Notes: generated by a model from the sequence alone, not told the origin. Shown: positions 52,131 through 61,499, numbered from the stretch's first letter. The stretch is DNA of 64,000 bases from RYN-133 sp963785425 (GCA_963785425.1 CAWAVG010000004.1:1317132-1381131); one strand, 5' to 3'. Made by a program: numbers and translations.

Positions 52131-53286
52131 CGCGGTGCGCTCCGTCGACTACGTCGTCGTGGGGCTGGGCGCGCTCGGCTCGGCCGCGGCGTGGCACCTG
52201 GCCGCCCGCGGCCACTCCGTCATCGGGCTCGAGCAGTTCGAGCTCGGCCACAGCCGCGGCGCGTCACACGACACGTCGCGGATCCTGCGGCACAGCTACC
52301 ACACGACCGCCTATGTGCGGCTCACGTGCGAGGCGTACGACGACTGGGCGCACCTGGAGGACGAGTCGGGCGAGCAGCTCGTCACGACGGTCGGCGGTCT
52401 CGATCTGTTCCCACCCGACTGCGCCATCTCGCCGCTCGACTACGTGGCGTCGCTACGCGAGGTGGGCATCGAGTTCGAGGAACTCGACGGTGCCGAGATC
52501 AAGCGGCGCTGGCCGGTGTTCGACCCGCCTGCCGGCACGCTCGGCCTGTTCCAGTCGCGCGGCGCGATCGTGCCCGCGGCGCGTGGCACCGCTGCGATGC
52601 AACGCCTCGCGACCGCGCACGGCGCCACGTTGCTCGGCTCGACCGCCGTCACCGGCGTCGACGACCACGGCTCTCACCTCACCGTCCGGACCGCGTCGTC
52701 GTCGGTCACGTGCCGCGGCGTGGTGCTCTGCGCCGACGCGTGGACCAACCGGGTGCTCGCCTCCCTCGGCGCCGCCGTCCCGCTCACCGTCACCCTCGAG
52801 CAGCCGACGTACTTCCAGCCGGACGACCCCCGCGCGTTCGCGGACATGCCGCTGTGGATCTGGATGGACGAGCCGTCCTACTACGGCTTTCCCTGCTACG
52901 GCGAGTCGACGATCAAGGCCGCGCAGGACTGCGGCGGACCGGTGGTCGATCCCGACGACCGCACGTCCGACACGGATGCAGAAATGTTGCAGCGCCTGGC
53001 GAGCTTCCTGGGTTCGCTGCTGCCCGGCTCCGGCCTGCCGGTGCGGTCGCTGCGCTGCCAGTACACGCTGACGCCCGATCGCGACTTCGTGCTCGCGCCG
53101 CTGCCAGGTCATCCTTCGGTCGTAGTCGGCCTGGGGGCGGCGCACGGCTTCAAGTTCGCCCCGACGTTCGGACGGATCCTCGCCGATCTCGCGACGACGG
53201 GCGGGACGTCGTCGGACATCGGCGCTTTCGGGTTCGACCGGCCCGCGCTCACTGATCCCGGCTACCAACCGAACTGGATGGTGTGA
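52123..53286 (+). CDS. sarcosine-oxidase-type FAD-dependent N-methyl oxidase
   Basis: A 387-aa monomeric sarcosine / N-methyl-amino-acid oxidase relative from GTG 52123, overlapping the Rieske stop by 8 bp. The N-terminal FAD motif is VDYVVVGLGALGSAAAWHLA, followed by GLEQFELGHSRGASHDTSRI with the typical HSxGSSH-like segment. Cys312 in LRCQYTLTPDRDF matches the Cys that binds FAD covalently in sarcosine oxidase. The C-terminal VVGLGAAHGFKFAPTFGRIL closes the FAD site. Expected product: an amine plus formaldehyde and H2O2. Confidence 0.88.
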   Translation: MTDAVRSVDYVVVGLGALGSAAAWHLAARGHSVIGLEQFELGHSRGASHDTSRILRHSYHTTAYVRLTCEAYDDWAHLEDESGEQLVTTVGGLDLFPPDCAISPLDYVASLREVGIEFEELDGAEIKRRWPVFDPPAGTLGLFQSRGAIVPAARGTAAMQRLATAHGATLLGSTAVTGVDDHGSHLTVRTASSSVTCRGVVLCADAWTNRVLASLGAAVPLTVTLEQPTYFQPDDPRAFADMPLWIWMDEPSYYGFPCYGESTIKAAQDCGGPVVDPDDRTSDTDAEMLQRLASFLGSLLPGSGLPVRSLRCQYTLTPDRDFVLAPLPGHPSVVVGLGAAHGFKFAPTFGRILADLATTGGTSSDIGAFGFDRPALTDPGYQPNWMV

Positions 53287-53289
53287 CGG

Positions 53290-55197
53290 TCAGCGGGGGA
53301 TCGACTCCTGCCAGCGTCGCTCGCTGATCGCGCGTCCGTCCAGCTCGGCGTGCGTCAAGATCGACACGTCGTAGGAGGTGGCTGTGACGTCGACGGTCAT
53401 GGTCGAGCGCACCGTGATGTCGACACCGGGCCAGCTCAGCTCGAAGACGGTGTCGGCGTCAGCGCGTTGCGCGAACGTGCGCGTGTCGACGGCGACCTCG
53501 CCGAGGTAGAGCTCACGCGCGGTTCCGTCGTAGGGAGTGGCGTAGCGCGAGTCAGACCGCGTGGTGGCGCTCGTCGTCCGGGCCAGGACGTCGTGGTGGA
53601 ACTCCCACCCGACGCCCTCGGACGACTCCGACGAGTGCTCCGCGCCGGCGGCGAACGTCTGCTCGGGGAACGAGCCGTCGAGCAGCGGCAGCGTCAGCGA
53701 CGCCTCGTGGACGGTCAGCGCGACCGGCGCGGGTGGGGCCACCGTGTTGGGCCAATCGGCGCCCGCGATCGATACCCGCAACGTCTGCCCGGGTGACCAG
53801 GAGTAGGCGCACGCGTCGAGCACGACGTCGACGTCGTACTCGACGCCCGGCTCGAGCGGCGTCGGGTCGCCGTGCACGCCGTCGCGGTAGGCGAGGTCGA
53901 GCGTGCCTCGCGAGACCAGCGCCGACGTGCCGTCGGGGAAGACGTCGCACAGCTTCACCGACAGTGATGCGGCCGGCACCGACGCTGACAGCCGCACTCG
54001 CACCGTCGGATGGCCGACCACTGGAGCGGACGGCGCGGCGAGGTCCCAGGTCAGCGAGCGCACGTCGTCGAGGCGCTGGTCGCCCGACAGACCCCAGGGC
54101 AGATGACCGGCGCAGTCGATCCAGGCCGCGGTGCCGACGTCAGGCACGACCTCGAGCGTCCGTGGCCCGGTCAGTTCGAGCACCTCTGGAGTAGTCGGCG
54201 GCACCGACGGCAGCGTGACCCACGATCCCTCGTGCAGGTCGAGGTCGATCTCGGGCCGCGTCGACGAGCGGACGAACACGTCGCAGCGGTCTTGGTGTTC
54301 GCCGGTGCCGCGCAGCCAGTGGTCGAACCATGCGGCCAGTTCGGTCTCGAAGTCGATCCGCGGACCGGGCATGGCGGTGGTGGGATCGGCGTGCGCCCAC
54401 GGGCCGGCGAGCAGCCGATGCGGCACGCCGTGCCGGGCCAGCTCGGCGATGGTGCGGAACGAGTTGTTGCGATAGCCGTCCGCCCAGCCCGCGACGATCA
54501 TGACCGGGCACGCGATGCGCTCGTAGCCCGATGTCGTCCCGTCGCGGCGTACCGATCCGTGGTTCCAGTACGCGCCGTGCCGGTTCTCCCGCAGCCACGT
54601 CAGCACCCACGGCTCGTTCGTGTGCAGCCTGCGCAGCCACTCGTCCTGCCAGTCGTCGCCCCACACCGCCGGCACGGGCGGCAGCACGCACATCGGCGTC
54701 ATGTAGTGGTTGTAGTCGACGAGATCGACCAGGCGCAGCGCGCCGCCGCGCCAGTGCACGTCGTCGGTCCACCGGTCGTCGGTGGCGTAGATCGCGCAGA
54801 TCGCCTTGAGTTGCGGCGGTCGCTCGCACGCGATCTGCAGCGAGTTGAAGCCGGAGTACGACGTGCCCCACATACCGATCTGGCCGTCGCACCAGCTCTG
54901 CGCGGCCAGCCACTCGAACGCGTCGGGCAGGTCGCGCTGTTCGGCCTCCTGGTACTCGTCGAGCGCGTCGCCCGGCGACGAGCCCGTGCCGCGCACGTCG
55001 ATCCGGCAGACGGCGTACCCGTGCTTCTCGCACAGCGAGCGATAGCTGTCGGCGTAGGACGACGTGAGGTCGTCCTTGCGGTAGGGCAACGCCTCGACGA
55101 GACAGGGCTGCCGTCCGGCCGACTCGTCCGGCAGGTAGAGCGTCGCGGCCAGCCAGCCATCGTCGCGAATCGGGATCCGCTGTTCGCAGACCCTCAC
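53290..55197 (-). CDS. CocE/NonD-type S15 hydrolase
   Basis: A 635-aa protein from GTG 55197, overlapping the DmpA-type stop as GTGA. Long frames further upstream belong to the other gene's shadow. Catalytic core: RIDVRGTGSSPG, WCDGQIGMWGTSYSGFNSLQ with the nucleophile Ser (GTSYSG), IVAGWADGYRNN with the Asp, and LLAGPWAHADP with the His. C-terminal jelly-roll domain after about residue 350. This group covers X-Pro dipeptidyl-peptidases, cocaine esterase and glutaryl-7-ACA acylases. Faces the flavoprotein gene tail-to-tail, 3 bp apart. Confidence 0.88.
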   Translation of the reverse strand: MRVCEQRIPIRDDGWLAATLYLPDESAGRQPCLVEALPYRKDDLTSSYADSYRSLCEKHGYAVCRIDVRGTGSSPGDALDEYQEAEQRDLPDAFEWLAAQSWCDGQIGMWGTSYSGFNSLQIACERPPQLKAICAIYATDDRWTDDVHWRGGALRLVDLVDYNHYMTPMCVLPPVPAVWGDDWQDEWLRRLHTNEPWVLTWLRENRHGAYWNHGSVRRDGTTSGYERIACPVMIVAGWADGYRNNSFRTIAELARHGVPHRLLAGPWAHADPTTAMPGPRIDFETELAAWFDHWLRGTGEHQDRCDVFVRSSTRPEIDLDLHEGSWVTLPSVPPTTPEVLELTGPRTLEVVPDVGTAAWIDCAGHLPWGLSGDQRLDDVRSLTWDLAAPSAPVVGHPTVRVRLSASVPAASLSVKLCDVFPDGTSALVSRGTLDLAYRDGVHGDPTPLEPGVEYDVDVVLDACAYSWSPGQTLRVSIAGADWPNTVAPPAPVALTVHEASLTLPLLDGSFPEQTFAAGAEHSSESSEGVGWEFHHDVLARTTSATTRSDSRYATPYDGTARELYLGEVAVDTRTFAQRADADTVFELSWPGVDITVRSTMTVDVTATSYDVSILTHAELDGRAISERRWQESIPR

Positions 55198-56282
55198 CGC
55201 AGCAGCCCCAGCACCTCGTCGTTGTGTGCGGACTCGCTCGTGTTGCCGTCCCTGCCGACCACGGTCGGGGCGGTGAACATCGAGTTCAGCACTGCCTCCT
55301 CCGACGCCTCCACGACGGCGGTGAAGAGCGGGTCGAGCGCGCGTCCTGTCACGACCGGCGTGCCGTCCGGCTTGCCGTCGCGGTCGAGGCGCATGCCCGT
55401 GCCGAAGGCCATGAAGATCTCGCCGCTGCCGTGATGGGCGACTGAGCCGGTCCGAGCCAGACCCAGGCCGACTCGGCGGGCGAGGCGTGCGCACGATGCA
55501 CCGTCGACGGCCGCGTCGGTGACGACGATGCCGATGCACGACCCGGCGGGCTTCTCGGGCCCGCCACTCGCGGACAGCTGCCGGCCGACCGGAACGCCGC
55601 TCACGACGAGCTCCTCGCGCTGGCCGAAGTTCGTCATCAACAGCACCGCGACGGTGTGTCCGTCGACGACGCGTGATGCCGTCCCGATGCCGCCCTTGAA
55701 GCCCAGGCACGACATCCCGGTACCCGACCCGATCGCACCTTCGCCCGGGGGAGTCGTGGCGCCGCGCGAGGCCATCGCCTGTCGCCAGGCGGCGACCACG
55801 TCGTCGTGCTCGACCTGCATCCGGCGGGCGTCGTTGAGGAACGAGTCGTCACACTCCGCGACCACGGGGATGATGAAGTCGGTCGCGCAGGACGGGTTGA
55901 CGTCGAGCTCGATCCGGCATGCGGAGTCGTAGACGCGGCCGAGCTGCAGCGTCGACGTGAGATAGACCGGCGTCTCGGCAGATCCCCACTCGGCAGCGGT
56001 GATGAAGCCGGTGCACTCACCGGCACCGTTGAGCACAGCTCCGCCGGCGGGCAGCGGACGGGAGAACGCGTCGTCGGCGAGCACGAGGACGGTGACGCCG
56101 GTGCGGGCGATGCCGCGGCCTTGCGGCGGGGGCGGCTCGTCCCGATGCACGGTCGTGTGGCCGAGGCCCACACCGGCAACGTCGAGGACGGAGTTGGTGG
56201 GGCCGGTCGGCAGTGACCCGACGACGATTCCGAGCTCGCGAGCGCGCGGCATGTCAGCATCCAACCAGGAATCGAGCGGCAT
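55194..56282 (-). CDS. DmpA-type P1 aminopeptidase
   Basis: A 362-aa Ntn-like peptidase (ATG 56282, or ATG 56252 at MPRAREL). Key region: EKPAGSCIGIVVTDAAVDGA, where self-cleavage before Ser at Gly-Ser would generate the new N-terminal nucleophile. Other family parts: TNSVLDVAGVGLGHTTVHRD and GEIFMAFGTGMRL. The family cleaves N-terminal residues, D-amino acids in DmpA and beta-amino acids in BapA, so unusual peptides are plausible. Co-transcribed with the S15 hydrolase. Confidence 0.88.
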   Translation of the reverse strand: MPLDSWLDADMPRARELGIVVGSLPTGPTNSVLDVAGVGLGHTTVHRDEPPPPQGRGIARTGVTVLVLADDAFSRPLPAGGAVLNGAGECTGFITAAEWGSAETPVYLTSTLQLGRVYDSACRIELDVNPSCATDFIIPVVAECDDSFLNDARRMQVEHDDVVAAWRQAMASRGATTPPGEGAIGSGTGMSCLGFKGGIGTASRVVDGHTVAVLLMTNFGQREELVVSGVPVGRQLSASGGPEKPAGSCIGIVVTDAAVDGASCARLARRVGLGLARTGSVAHHGSGEIFMAFGTGMRLDRDGKPDGTPVVTGRALDPLFTAVVEASEEAVLNSMFTAPTVVGRDGNTSESAHNDEVLGLLR

Positions 56283-56296
56283 GCGATGCTCCGTCC

Positions 56297-57340
56297 ATGC
56301 CGATCCCGGTCGTGTGGTCGCCGGCGACCCGGCGGCATCTGCCGATGCGCGAGGTCTGGGTCGGTGTCGCGACCGACGGCACCGAGGTGCCCGAGCGGGT
56401 CGACCGGATCCTCGAGGCGCTCAGTGATCACGAGCTCGTCGAGGCCGTGCCGCACGACGACACGGTGCTGCTGCGCGTACACGACCGGGCGTTCGTCGAG
56501 CACCTGCGGACCGTCTACGACGAGTGGCTCGCCGGGCCGTACGGCGAGCTGGTCGGGCAAGACCGCGTCGTCCCGTACGTGTTCCCGACTCCGGCGATGA
56601 CGCAGGGCATGCCGGTGGCCCGAGCCGCCGCGACGCACGGCAGGGCCGGGCAATTCGCGTACGACACGATGACCCTTGTCGGGCCAGGGACGTGGGAGGC
56701 AGCGCGAGCCGCCGTCGACTGTGCGTTGACCGCCGTGGACCTGGTGGCGAGCGGGGGCGGCACGGCGTACGCCCTGTGCCGACCGCCGGGCCACCACGCC
56801 ACTGCCGCGGGATACGGCGGCTCGTGCTACCTCAACAACGCTGCCGTAGCCGCCGAGGCGCTGCGCGCTGCCGGTCGTCGTACCGTCGCGGTGATCGACC
56901 TCGACGCCCACCACGGCAACGGCACCCAGGCGATCTTCTGGGAGCGTTCCGACGTGCGCTACGGCTCGCTGCACGTCGACCCCGCCGCCGGCTGGTTCCC
57001 GCACTTCTTCGGGCACGCGAACGAGACCGGCGCACGCGAGGGGAATGGCGCGACGCGCAACATCCCGTTGCCCGAAGGAACCGGTGACCAGCGCTGGCTC
57101 GACGGCGTCCGCGACCTGGCCGAGTGGGCCCACGGCGCCGACGCCCTGGTGGTCTCGCTCGGCGTCGACGCCGCGGCGGTCGACCCCGAGAGCCCGCTGG
57201 AAGTGACCGCCGACGGCTACGGCCACGCGGGGGAGATACTCCGCGAACGCGCGCTGCCGACGGTCGTCGTGCAGGAAGGTGGCTACGACCTCGCCTCGAT
57301 CGGCGCGTTGGTGGCCGCCTTCCTGGACGGGCTCGGCTGA
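56297..57340 (+). CDS. acetylpolyamine amidohydrolase / HDAC-family
   Basis: A 347-aa zinc deacetylase-like protein from ATG 56297, divergent from the DmpA-type gene by 14 bp. Motifs: LCRPPGHHATAAGYGGSCYL, VIDLDAHHGNGTQAIFW with the zinc Asp/His ligands, HPHFFGHANETGAREGN-type loop, SLGVDAAAVDPESPLEVTAD with the third ligand region, and QEGGYDLASIG with the catalytic Tyr. This group deacetylates polyamines or small amides. The tight divergent arrangement suggests shared control with the peptidase pair. Confidence 0.85.
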   Translation: MPIPVVWSPATRRHLPMREVWVGVATDGTEVPERVDRILEALSDHELVEAVPHDDTVLLRVHDRAFVEHLRTVYDEWLAGPYGELVGQDRVVPYVFPTPAMTQGMPVARAAATHGRAGQFAYDTMTLVGPGTWEAARAAVDCALTAVDLVASGGGTAYALCRPPGHHATAAGYGGSCYLNNAAVAAEALRAAGRRTVAVIDLDAHHGNGTQAIFWERSDVRYGSLHVDPAAGWFPHFFGHANETGAREGNGATRNIPLPEGTGDQRWLDGVRDLAEWAHGADALVVSLGVDAAAVDPESPLEVTADGYGHAGEILRERALPTVVVQEGGYDLASIGALVAAFLDGLG

Positions 57341-57455
57341 GGGCCGGGGCGGCGTTCAGCGTCGTTGTCGAAATGCGCTGCCTCGGCGGGCTTGATGCCG
57401 CACCGGCTGGTCATACACTCCGAACGAGCGGACGTTGGATACGGAAGGACGAGCC

Positions 57456-58100
57456 TTGGCACGCATCACCGTTCTCGGTGGCACGGGGTATGCCGGCGGC
57501 GCTGTCGTGGCTGAGGCGGTGCGGCGCGGTCACGAAGTGACTTCGGTGAGCCGCGGCGAGCCGCAATCACGCCTCGACGGCGTCACGTACGTGATCGGGT
57601 CCGTCCTCGATGACGACGTGCTCGCCGGCGCGGTGACCGGGCGCGACGTTGTCGTCGAGGCCGTCTCCCCGCGCGGTGACATGGTCGGCAAGGAGGAAGG
57701 CCTCGTAGCCCGGCTCATTGATCTGTGCACCCGAGAGGGTGTTCGTCTGGGCGTGATCGGCGGAGCATCGTCGCTGCTGGTCAGCGAGGGCGGCCCGCGA
57801 CTGATCGACGTGACCGACCCGCCTCCCGAGGTGCGTCCCGAGATAGAGACCGGGCTCGAGCTGCTCGAGATGATGAAGGACGCTCCCGACGCACTCGACT
57901 GGTTCTTCGTCAGCCCACCCGAGGACTTCGGCGCTTGGGCGCCCGCGCCCGAAACCGGGACCTACCGGCTCAGCGACGACGTCCTGCTGCGCGACGCCGA
58001 AGGGAAATCGACCATCTCGGCCGCCGATCTGGCAGTCGCCATCCTCGACGAGATCGAAAGACCCGAGCACCGCCGACGCCGATTCCACGCCGCGCACTGA
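57456..58100 (+). CDS. NAD(P)-binding SDR-like protein
   Basis: A 214-aa protein; TTG 57456 is chosen because a strong ribosome-binding site GGAAGGA (57442-57448) lies 7 bases upstream and the Rossmann motif ITVLGGTGYAGGAVVAEAVR starts immediately. Further parts: GHEVTSVSRGEP, GRDVVVEAVSP, LGVIGGASSLLVSEGG. An atypical NAD(P)H-binding (YwnB-like) protein with no catalytic YxxxK. Function may be redox sensing or reductase. Confidence 0.8.
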   Translation: MARITVLGGTGYAGGAVVAEAVRRGHEVTSVSRGEPQSRLDGVTYVIGSVLDDDVLAGAVTGRDVVVEAVSPRGDMVGKEEGLVARLIDLCTREGVRLGVIGGASSLLVSEGGPRLIDVTDPPPEVRPEIETGLELLEMMKDAPDALDWFFVSPPEDFGAWAPAPETGTYRLSDDVLLRDAEGKSTISAADLAVAILDEIERPEHRRRRFHAAH

Positions 58101-58282
58101 CGAGAAAACGATCTGTGCATGGAGCGTCACTCCACGATGTGGCTCATACACAGTCGGTGCGCACTGCACTGCATGATCAAGTCATGAATTGGGTCGGATA
58201 TCGACCAGATCGATTCTTTGATCAAGCAATCCGATGCTCGTGGGTTGTTCCGGGCGGCCCGGCGAGGGGCCATGCTGTGCCC

Positions 58283-60262
58283 ATGCGCACCCGACTTGTG
58301 GCTGCAGGCCTGTTGGCGGCCGCGCTGGCCGTTCCTACGTCGGCGACTGCAACGCCGAACCGTCCGCGGCCTGACGCTCACCAGCGCAGCGCCGCGGCGG
58401 CGGCGGCGCCGGCCCGATCCATCACGGTCGGGTCGGTCTCGCTACACCCCTGCGCCGTGGTTCAGGGCGCCGAGTGCGGACACCTCGACCGGCCTTGGGA
58501 GCCGGGGAATCCGGGTGCCGGCACCATCCGCATCGGCTTCGCCTACCGACCCGCCAGTGATCGACACCAGCGGATGCTCGGGACCCTCGTCCCTCATGAG
58601 GGCGGTCCCGGCTACGCGACCACATCGAGCGGGTCGTCCTACGCCGCGATGTACGGGCCGCTGCTGAGCCGGCGCAACCTGCTGCTCGTCGACCAGCGCG
58701 GCACGGGGATGTCGGACCCGATCGACTGCCCGGCGCTGCAGAACCTCACGATCGCCTACTCCGTCGCGGCACGGCGATGCTCGACGAGACTCGGGCCGCG
58801 CCGGGACGACTACACGACGGAACGGTCGGCCGACGACCTCGCGGCCGTGATCACGGCGCTCGGGCTGCACCGCGTCGACCTGTACGGCGACTCCTACGGC
58901 ACGTTCTTCGCGCAGGTGTTCGCCGGCCGTCATCCCGATCTGCTGCGCAGCATCGTGCTCGACAGCGCGTATCCGACTCACGGCGAGACCGCCTGGTATC
59001 CCACCCAGGGGCCGGCGATGCGGAGCTCATTCACGACGGTCTGCCAACGGTCACCGGCCTGTCGGCGCGCAGGGTCGAAGTTCGGGGCGGTCATCCACCA
59101 GGTGCTCCGAGAGGTGCGCCGGCATCCCTGGCGCGGTGTCTCCCACGACGCCGACGGCCGCCGGATGCACGTCAGCGTCACAGCGCCGAACCTCGCGGCG
59201 GTCGCCTACGACGCGACGTACGGCCCCTACTTCTACCGCGAGTTCACCGCGGCTCTGCGGTCCGGGCTGCGCGGCGACCGCGTTCCGCTGCTGCGTCTAG
59301 TCGCGCAAGCGACGGGCGGCGGGACGAACGCAGGGCCGGTGGGGGACTACAGCGAGGGACTCGACGCGGCGGTCAGCTGCCACGACTACCCGCAGCTGTA
59401 CGACATGAGCGCCACACCGAGCGTCCGGATCCGGCAGTATCACGCCGCGCTGACGCGTCGCACGCAGCGGTGGCCGCACACCTACGGGCCGTTCACCGTC
59501 CGCGAGTACGCCCGCTCGGACTGGGAGTCGCTCGACTGGTGCACCCGCTGGCGTTCGGCGCCGTCCGACAACCCGGCCCGGCCCCCGCGTCCACCGCACG
59601 GCTACCCGTCGGTGCCGACGCTCGTGCTCAGCGGTGAGCTCGACTCGATCACCACACCCGCCGAGGGCGCGATGGTGGCCCGGCAGTTCCCGCGCGCCCG
59701 CCAGATCCTGATCGCCAACAGCTTCCACGTCACCGCCGACGGCGACACCGACCACTGCGCTGTCGGAATCCTGCGCCGCTTCGTGCAAACGCCTACCCAC
59801 TGGCCGCAGCACCGCTGCGCGTCGAGCGTGCCGCCGGTGCGGGCGATGGGCGTCTTCCCCCGACACCTGCGCAACGTCACCGCCGGACGGGGGCGCGCGA
59901 CGCTGGTCGAGCGCCGCATCGCCCCGGCTGCGGCCGCGACCGTGGCCGATCTGCTCGACACCTGGTGGAACAACTACTCCGGCCACGACGTCGGGCTGCG
60001 CGGCGGGCACTGGAGCTACACCGGCGACCGGACCACCGTCTTCCACATGCACGGCGTCCGGCTCACCTCCGACCTCGCGGTGAGTGGAACCGCGAGCTGG
60101 CGACGGTATGCCAACCGGGTCTCGGTCCACCTTCGAGTCAGTGCGCCCGGCCACGCGGGGCGCCTGCACGGCACCTGGGCGACCCGGCGGACCGGGGCGA
60201 GAACGACGTTGAGCGGCGTCCTCGACGGTCATCGGGTGATGGTCTGCTTCCCGGCGCCGTGA
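58283..60262 (+). CDS. secreted TAP-like alpha/beta hydrolase
   Basis: A 659-aa secreted protein from ATG 58283 with signal peptide MRTRLVAAGLLAAALAVPTS. Core: LVPHEGGPGYATTSSG (oxyanion region), LLLVDQRGTGMSDPIDC, VDLYGDSYGTFFAQVFAGRH with the nucleophile Ser, LVLSGELDSITTPAEGAMVA with the Asp, and NSFHVTADGDTDHC with the His. This resembles Streptomyces tripeptidyl aminopeptidases. After about residue 520 there is an extra beta-rich domain (GHWSYTGDRTTVFHMHGVRL) not part of the classical family. It would release short peptides for the importer. Confidence 0.88.
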   Translation: MRTRLVAAGLLAAALAVPTSATATPNRPRPDAHQRSAAAAAAPARSITVGSVSLHPCAVVQGAECGHLDRPWEPGNPGAGTIRIGFAYRPASDRHQRMLGTLVPHEGGPGYATTSSGSSYAAMYGPLLSRRNLLLVDQRGTGMSDPIDCPALQNLTIAYSVAARRCSTRLGPRRDDYTTERSADDLAAVITALGLHRVDLYGDSYGTFFAQVFAGRHPDLLRSIVLDSAYPTHGETAWYPTQGPAMRSSFTTVCQRSPACRRAGSKFGAVIHQVLREVRRHPWRGVSHDADGRRMHVSVTAPNLAAVAYDATYGPYFYREFTAALRSGLRGDRVPLLRLVAQATGGGTNAGPVGDYSEGLDAAVSCHDYPQLYDMSATPSVRIRQYHAALTRRTQRWPHTYGPFTVREYARSDWESLDWCTRWRSAPSDNPARPPRPPHGYPSVPTLVLSGELDSITTPAEGAMVARQFPRARQILIANSFHVTADGDTDHCAVGILRRFVQTPTHWPQHRCASSVPPVRAMGVFPRHLRNVTAGRGRATLVERRIAPAAAATVADLLDTWWNNYSGHDVGLRGGHWSYTGDRTTVFHMHGVRLTSDLAVSGTASWRRYANRVSVHLRVSAPGHAGRLHGTWATRRTGARTTLSGVLDGHRVMVCFPAP

Positions 60263-60281
60263 CGACGGCTACGGTGAGGCG

Positions 60282-61499
60282 ATGATTCGCACGACGCCGT
60301 TCCACCCACGGTTGCGCGAGCTGAACACGCAGGAGCTCTACACGCACTGGCAGGGATTCCTGTCGCCCCTGCGCTACACCTCTGCGCCGAAACACGAGTA
60401 CTTCGCGGTACGCAATTCTGTCGGTGTCTTCGACACGTCCCCACTGTTCAAGTACCGCATCACCGGTCCCGACGCCGAACGGTTGCTGGCAGGCGCGCTG
60501 CTGCGAGACATCCGCCGCTGCCGCCCGGGGCAGGCGCAGTACACCGTGTGGTGCGACGACCGCGGCTTCGTCATGGAGGACGGTGTCGTCTTCCGGCACT
60601 CCGACGACGACTTCCTGCTGACCGCCGCCCGCCCCAATTTCGGTTGGTTCAGCGACCTCGGCCGGTCACTCCGCGTGCAGCTGGAGGACGTTTCGGACGA
60701 GTACGGCATCCTCGCGGTGCAAGGGCCGCGATCGCGCGCCGTGCTGTCGTCGCTGATGCCCGAGGTGGGCCCGCTCGCGTTCTTCGATCACGTGCAGGCG
60801 AAGGTTGCGTCCGCGCCGGTGACGGTGTCGCGCACCGGATACACCGGCGACCTCGGGTTCGAGATCACCGTCGAGTCGCAGCACGCGGTGGACGTGCTCG
60901 ACGCAGTGCTGGAAGCCGGCGCGCCGCACAGCATGCGGCCGTTCGGCGAAGAGGCGCTGATGATGCTGCGCATCGAGGCGGGCCTGCCGCTCATCGACGT
61001 GGAGTGGCACAACAGCCGAACCGCCTTCACCGATTCCGACCGGGTGACTCCCAAGGAGCTGGGCGTCGGCTGGATGCTGCCGAAGTCGCAGCTGCTGCAG
61101 GACGACCGCGCCTTCATCGGGCGGCACGCGATCCGTCGTGAGCTGGACGAAGGCACCTCGCGCTGGGCATCGGTCGGGATCGTGGTCGACTGGGCCGACT
61201 GGGACCGGCTGCACCGTGAGGCCGGGCTGCTGCCGTCGAAGTCGGAGCATCCGCTGCCGTACGAGTCGGTGCTCTACGACGCCGACGAGGGTGGCGGCCA
61301 GTTGGGTTACGTCACGAGCTTCATGTACTCGCCGGTCCTGCAGCGCCACATCGGGCTCGCCCGCGTGCGCCCGGACAAGGCCGCGGCGGGCACCGAAGTG
61401 CGCATGGAACTCGCCATCGCCCATCGCAACACCACGGTGAAGGCGCGTACCGCGAAGCTGCCCCTGTTCAACCCACCGAGAAAGACGGCCGCCGAATGA
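60282..61499 (+). CDS. GcvT-like aminomethyltransferase family protein
   Basis: A 405-aa folate-binding protein. Domain 1: YTSAPKHEYFAVRNSVGVFD, YRITGPDAERLLAG, QYTVWCDDRGFVMEDGVVFR; middle DEYGILAVQGPRSRAVLSSL and SRTGYTGDLGFEITVESQHA, and EEALMMLRIEAGLPLID; C-terminal barrel GYVTSFMYSPVLQRHIGLAR. Such proteins include GcvT, DMSP and dimethylglycine demethylases. It is coupled (4-bp overlap) to a flavin-type oxidoreductase, which suggests demethylation with transfer to tetrahydrofolate. Confidence 0.85.
   Translation: MIRTTPFHPRLRELNTQELYTHWQGFLSPLRYTSAPKHEYFAVRNSVGVFDTSPLFKYRITGPDAERLLAGALLRDIRRCRPGQAQYTVWCDDRGFVMEDGVVFRHSDDDFLLTAARPNFGWFSDLGRSLRVQLEDVSDEYGILAVQGPRSRAVLSSLMPEVGPLAFFDHVQAKVASAPVTVSRTGYTGDLGFEITVESQHAVDVLDAVLEAGAPHSMRPFGEEALMMLRIEAGLPLIDVEWHNSRTAFTDSDRVTPKELGVGWMLPKSQLLQDDRAFIGRHAIRRELDEGTSRWASVGIVVDWADWDRLHREAGLLPSKSEHPLPYESVLYDADEGGGQLGYVTSFMYSPVLQRHIGLARVRPDKAAAGTEVRMELAIAHRNTTVKARTAKLPLFNPPRKTAAE

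Noticed and set aside
53290..55710. An 806-codon frame suggesting a longer S15 hydrolase
   Set aside because: The extension overlaps the DmpA-type gene in another frame; GTG 55197 with a stop/start overlap explains the real start.
58180..58230. TTTGATCAAG and GATCGATTC near 58.2 kb as a seventh operator copy
   Set aside because: Arm order and spacing do not fit the 21-bp motif; probably chance.
57725..58282. Upstream extension of the secreted alpha/beta hydrolase
   Set aside because: It overlaps the NAD(P)-binding gene; the signal peptide starts at ATG 58283.
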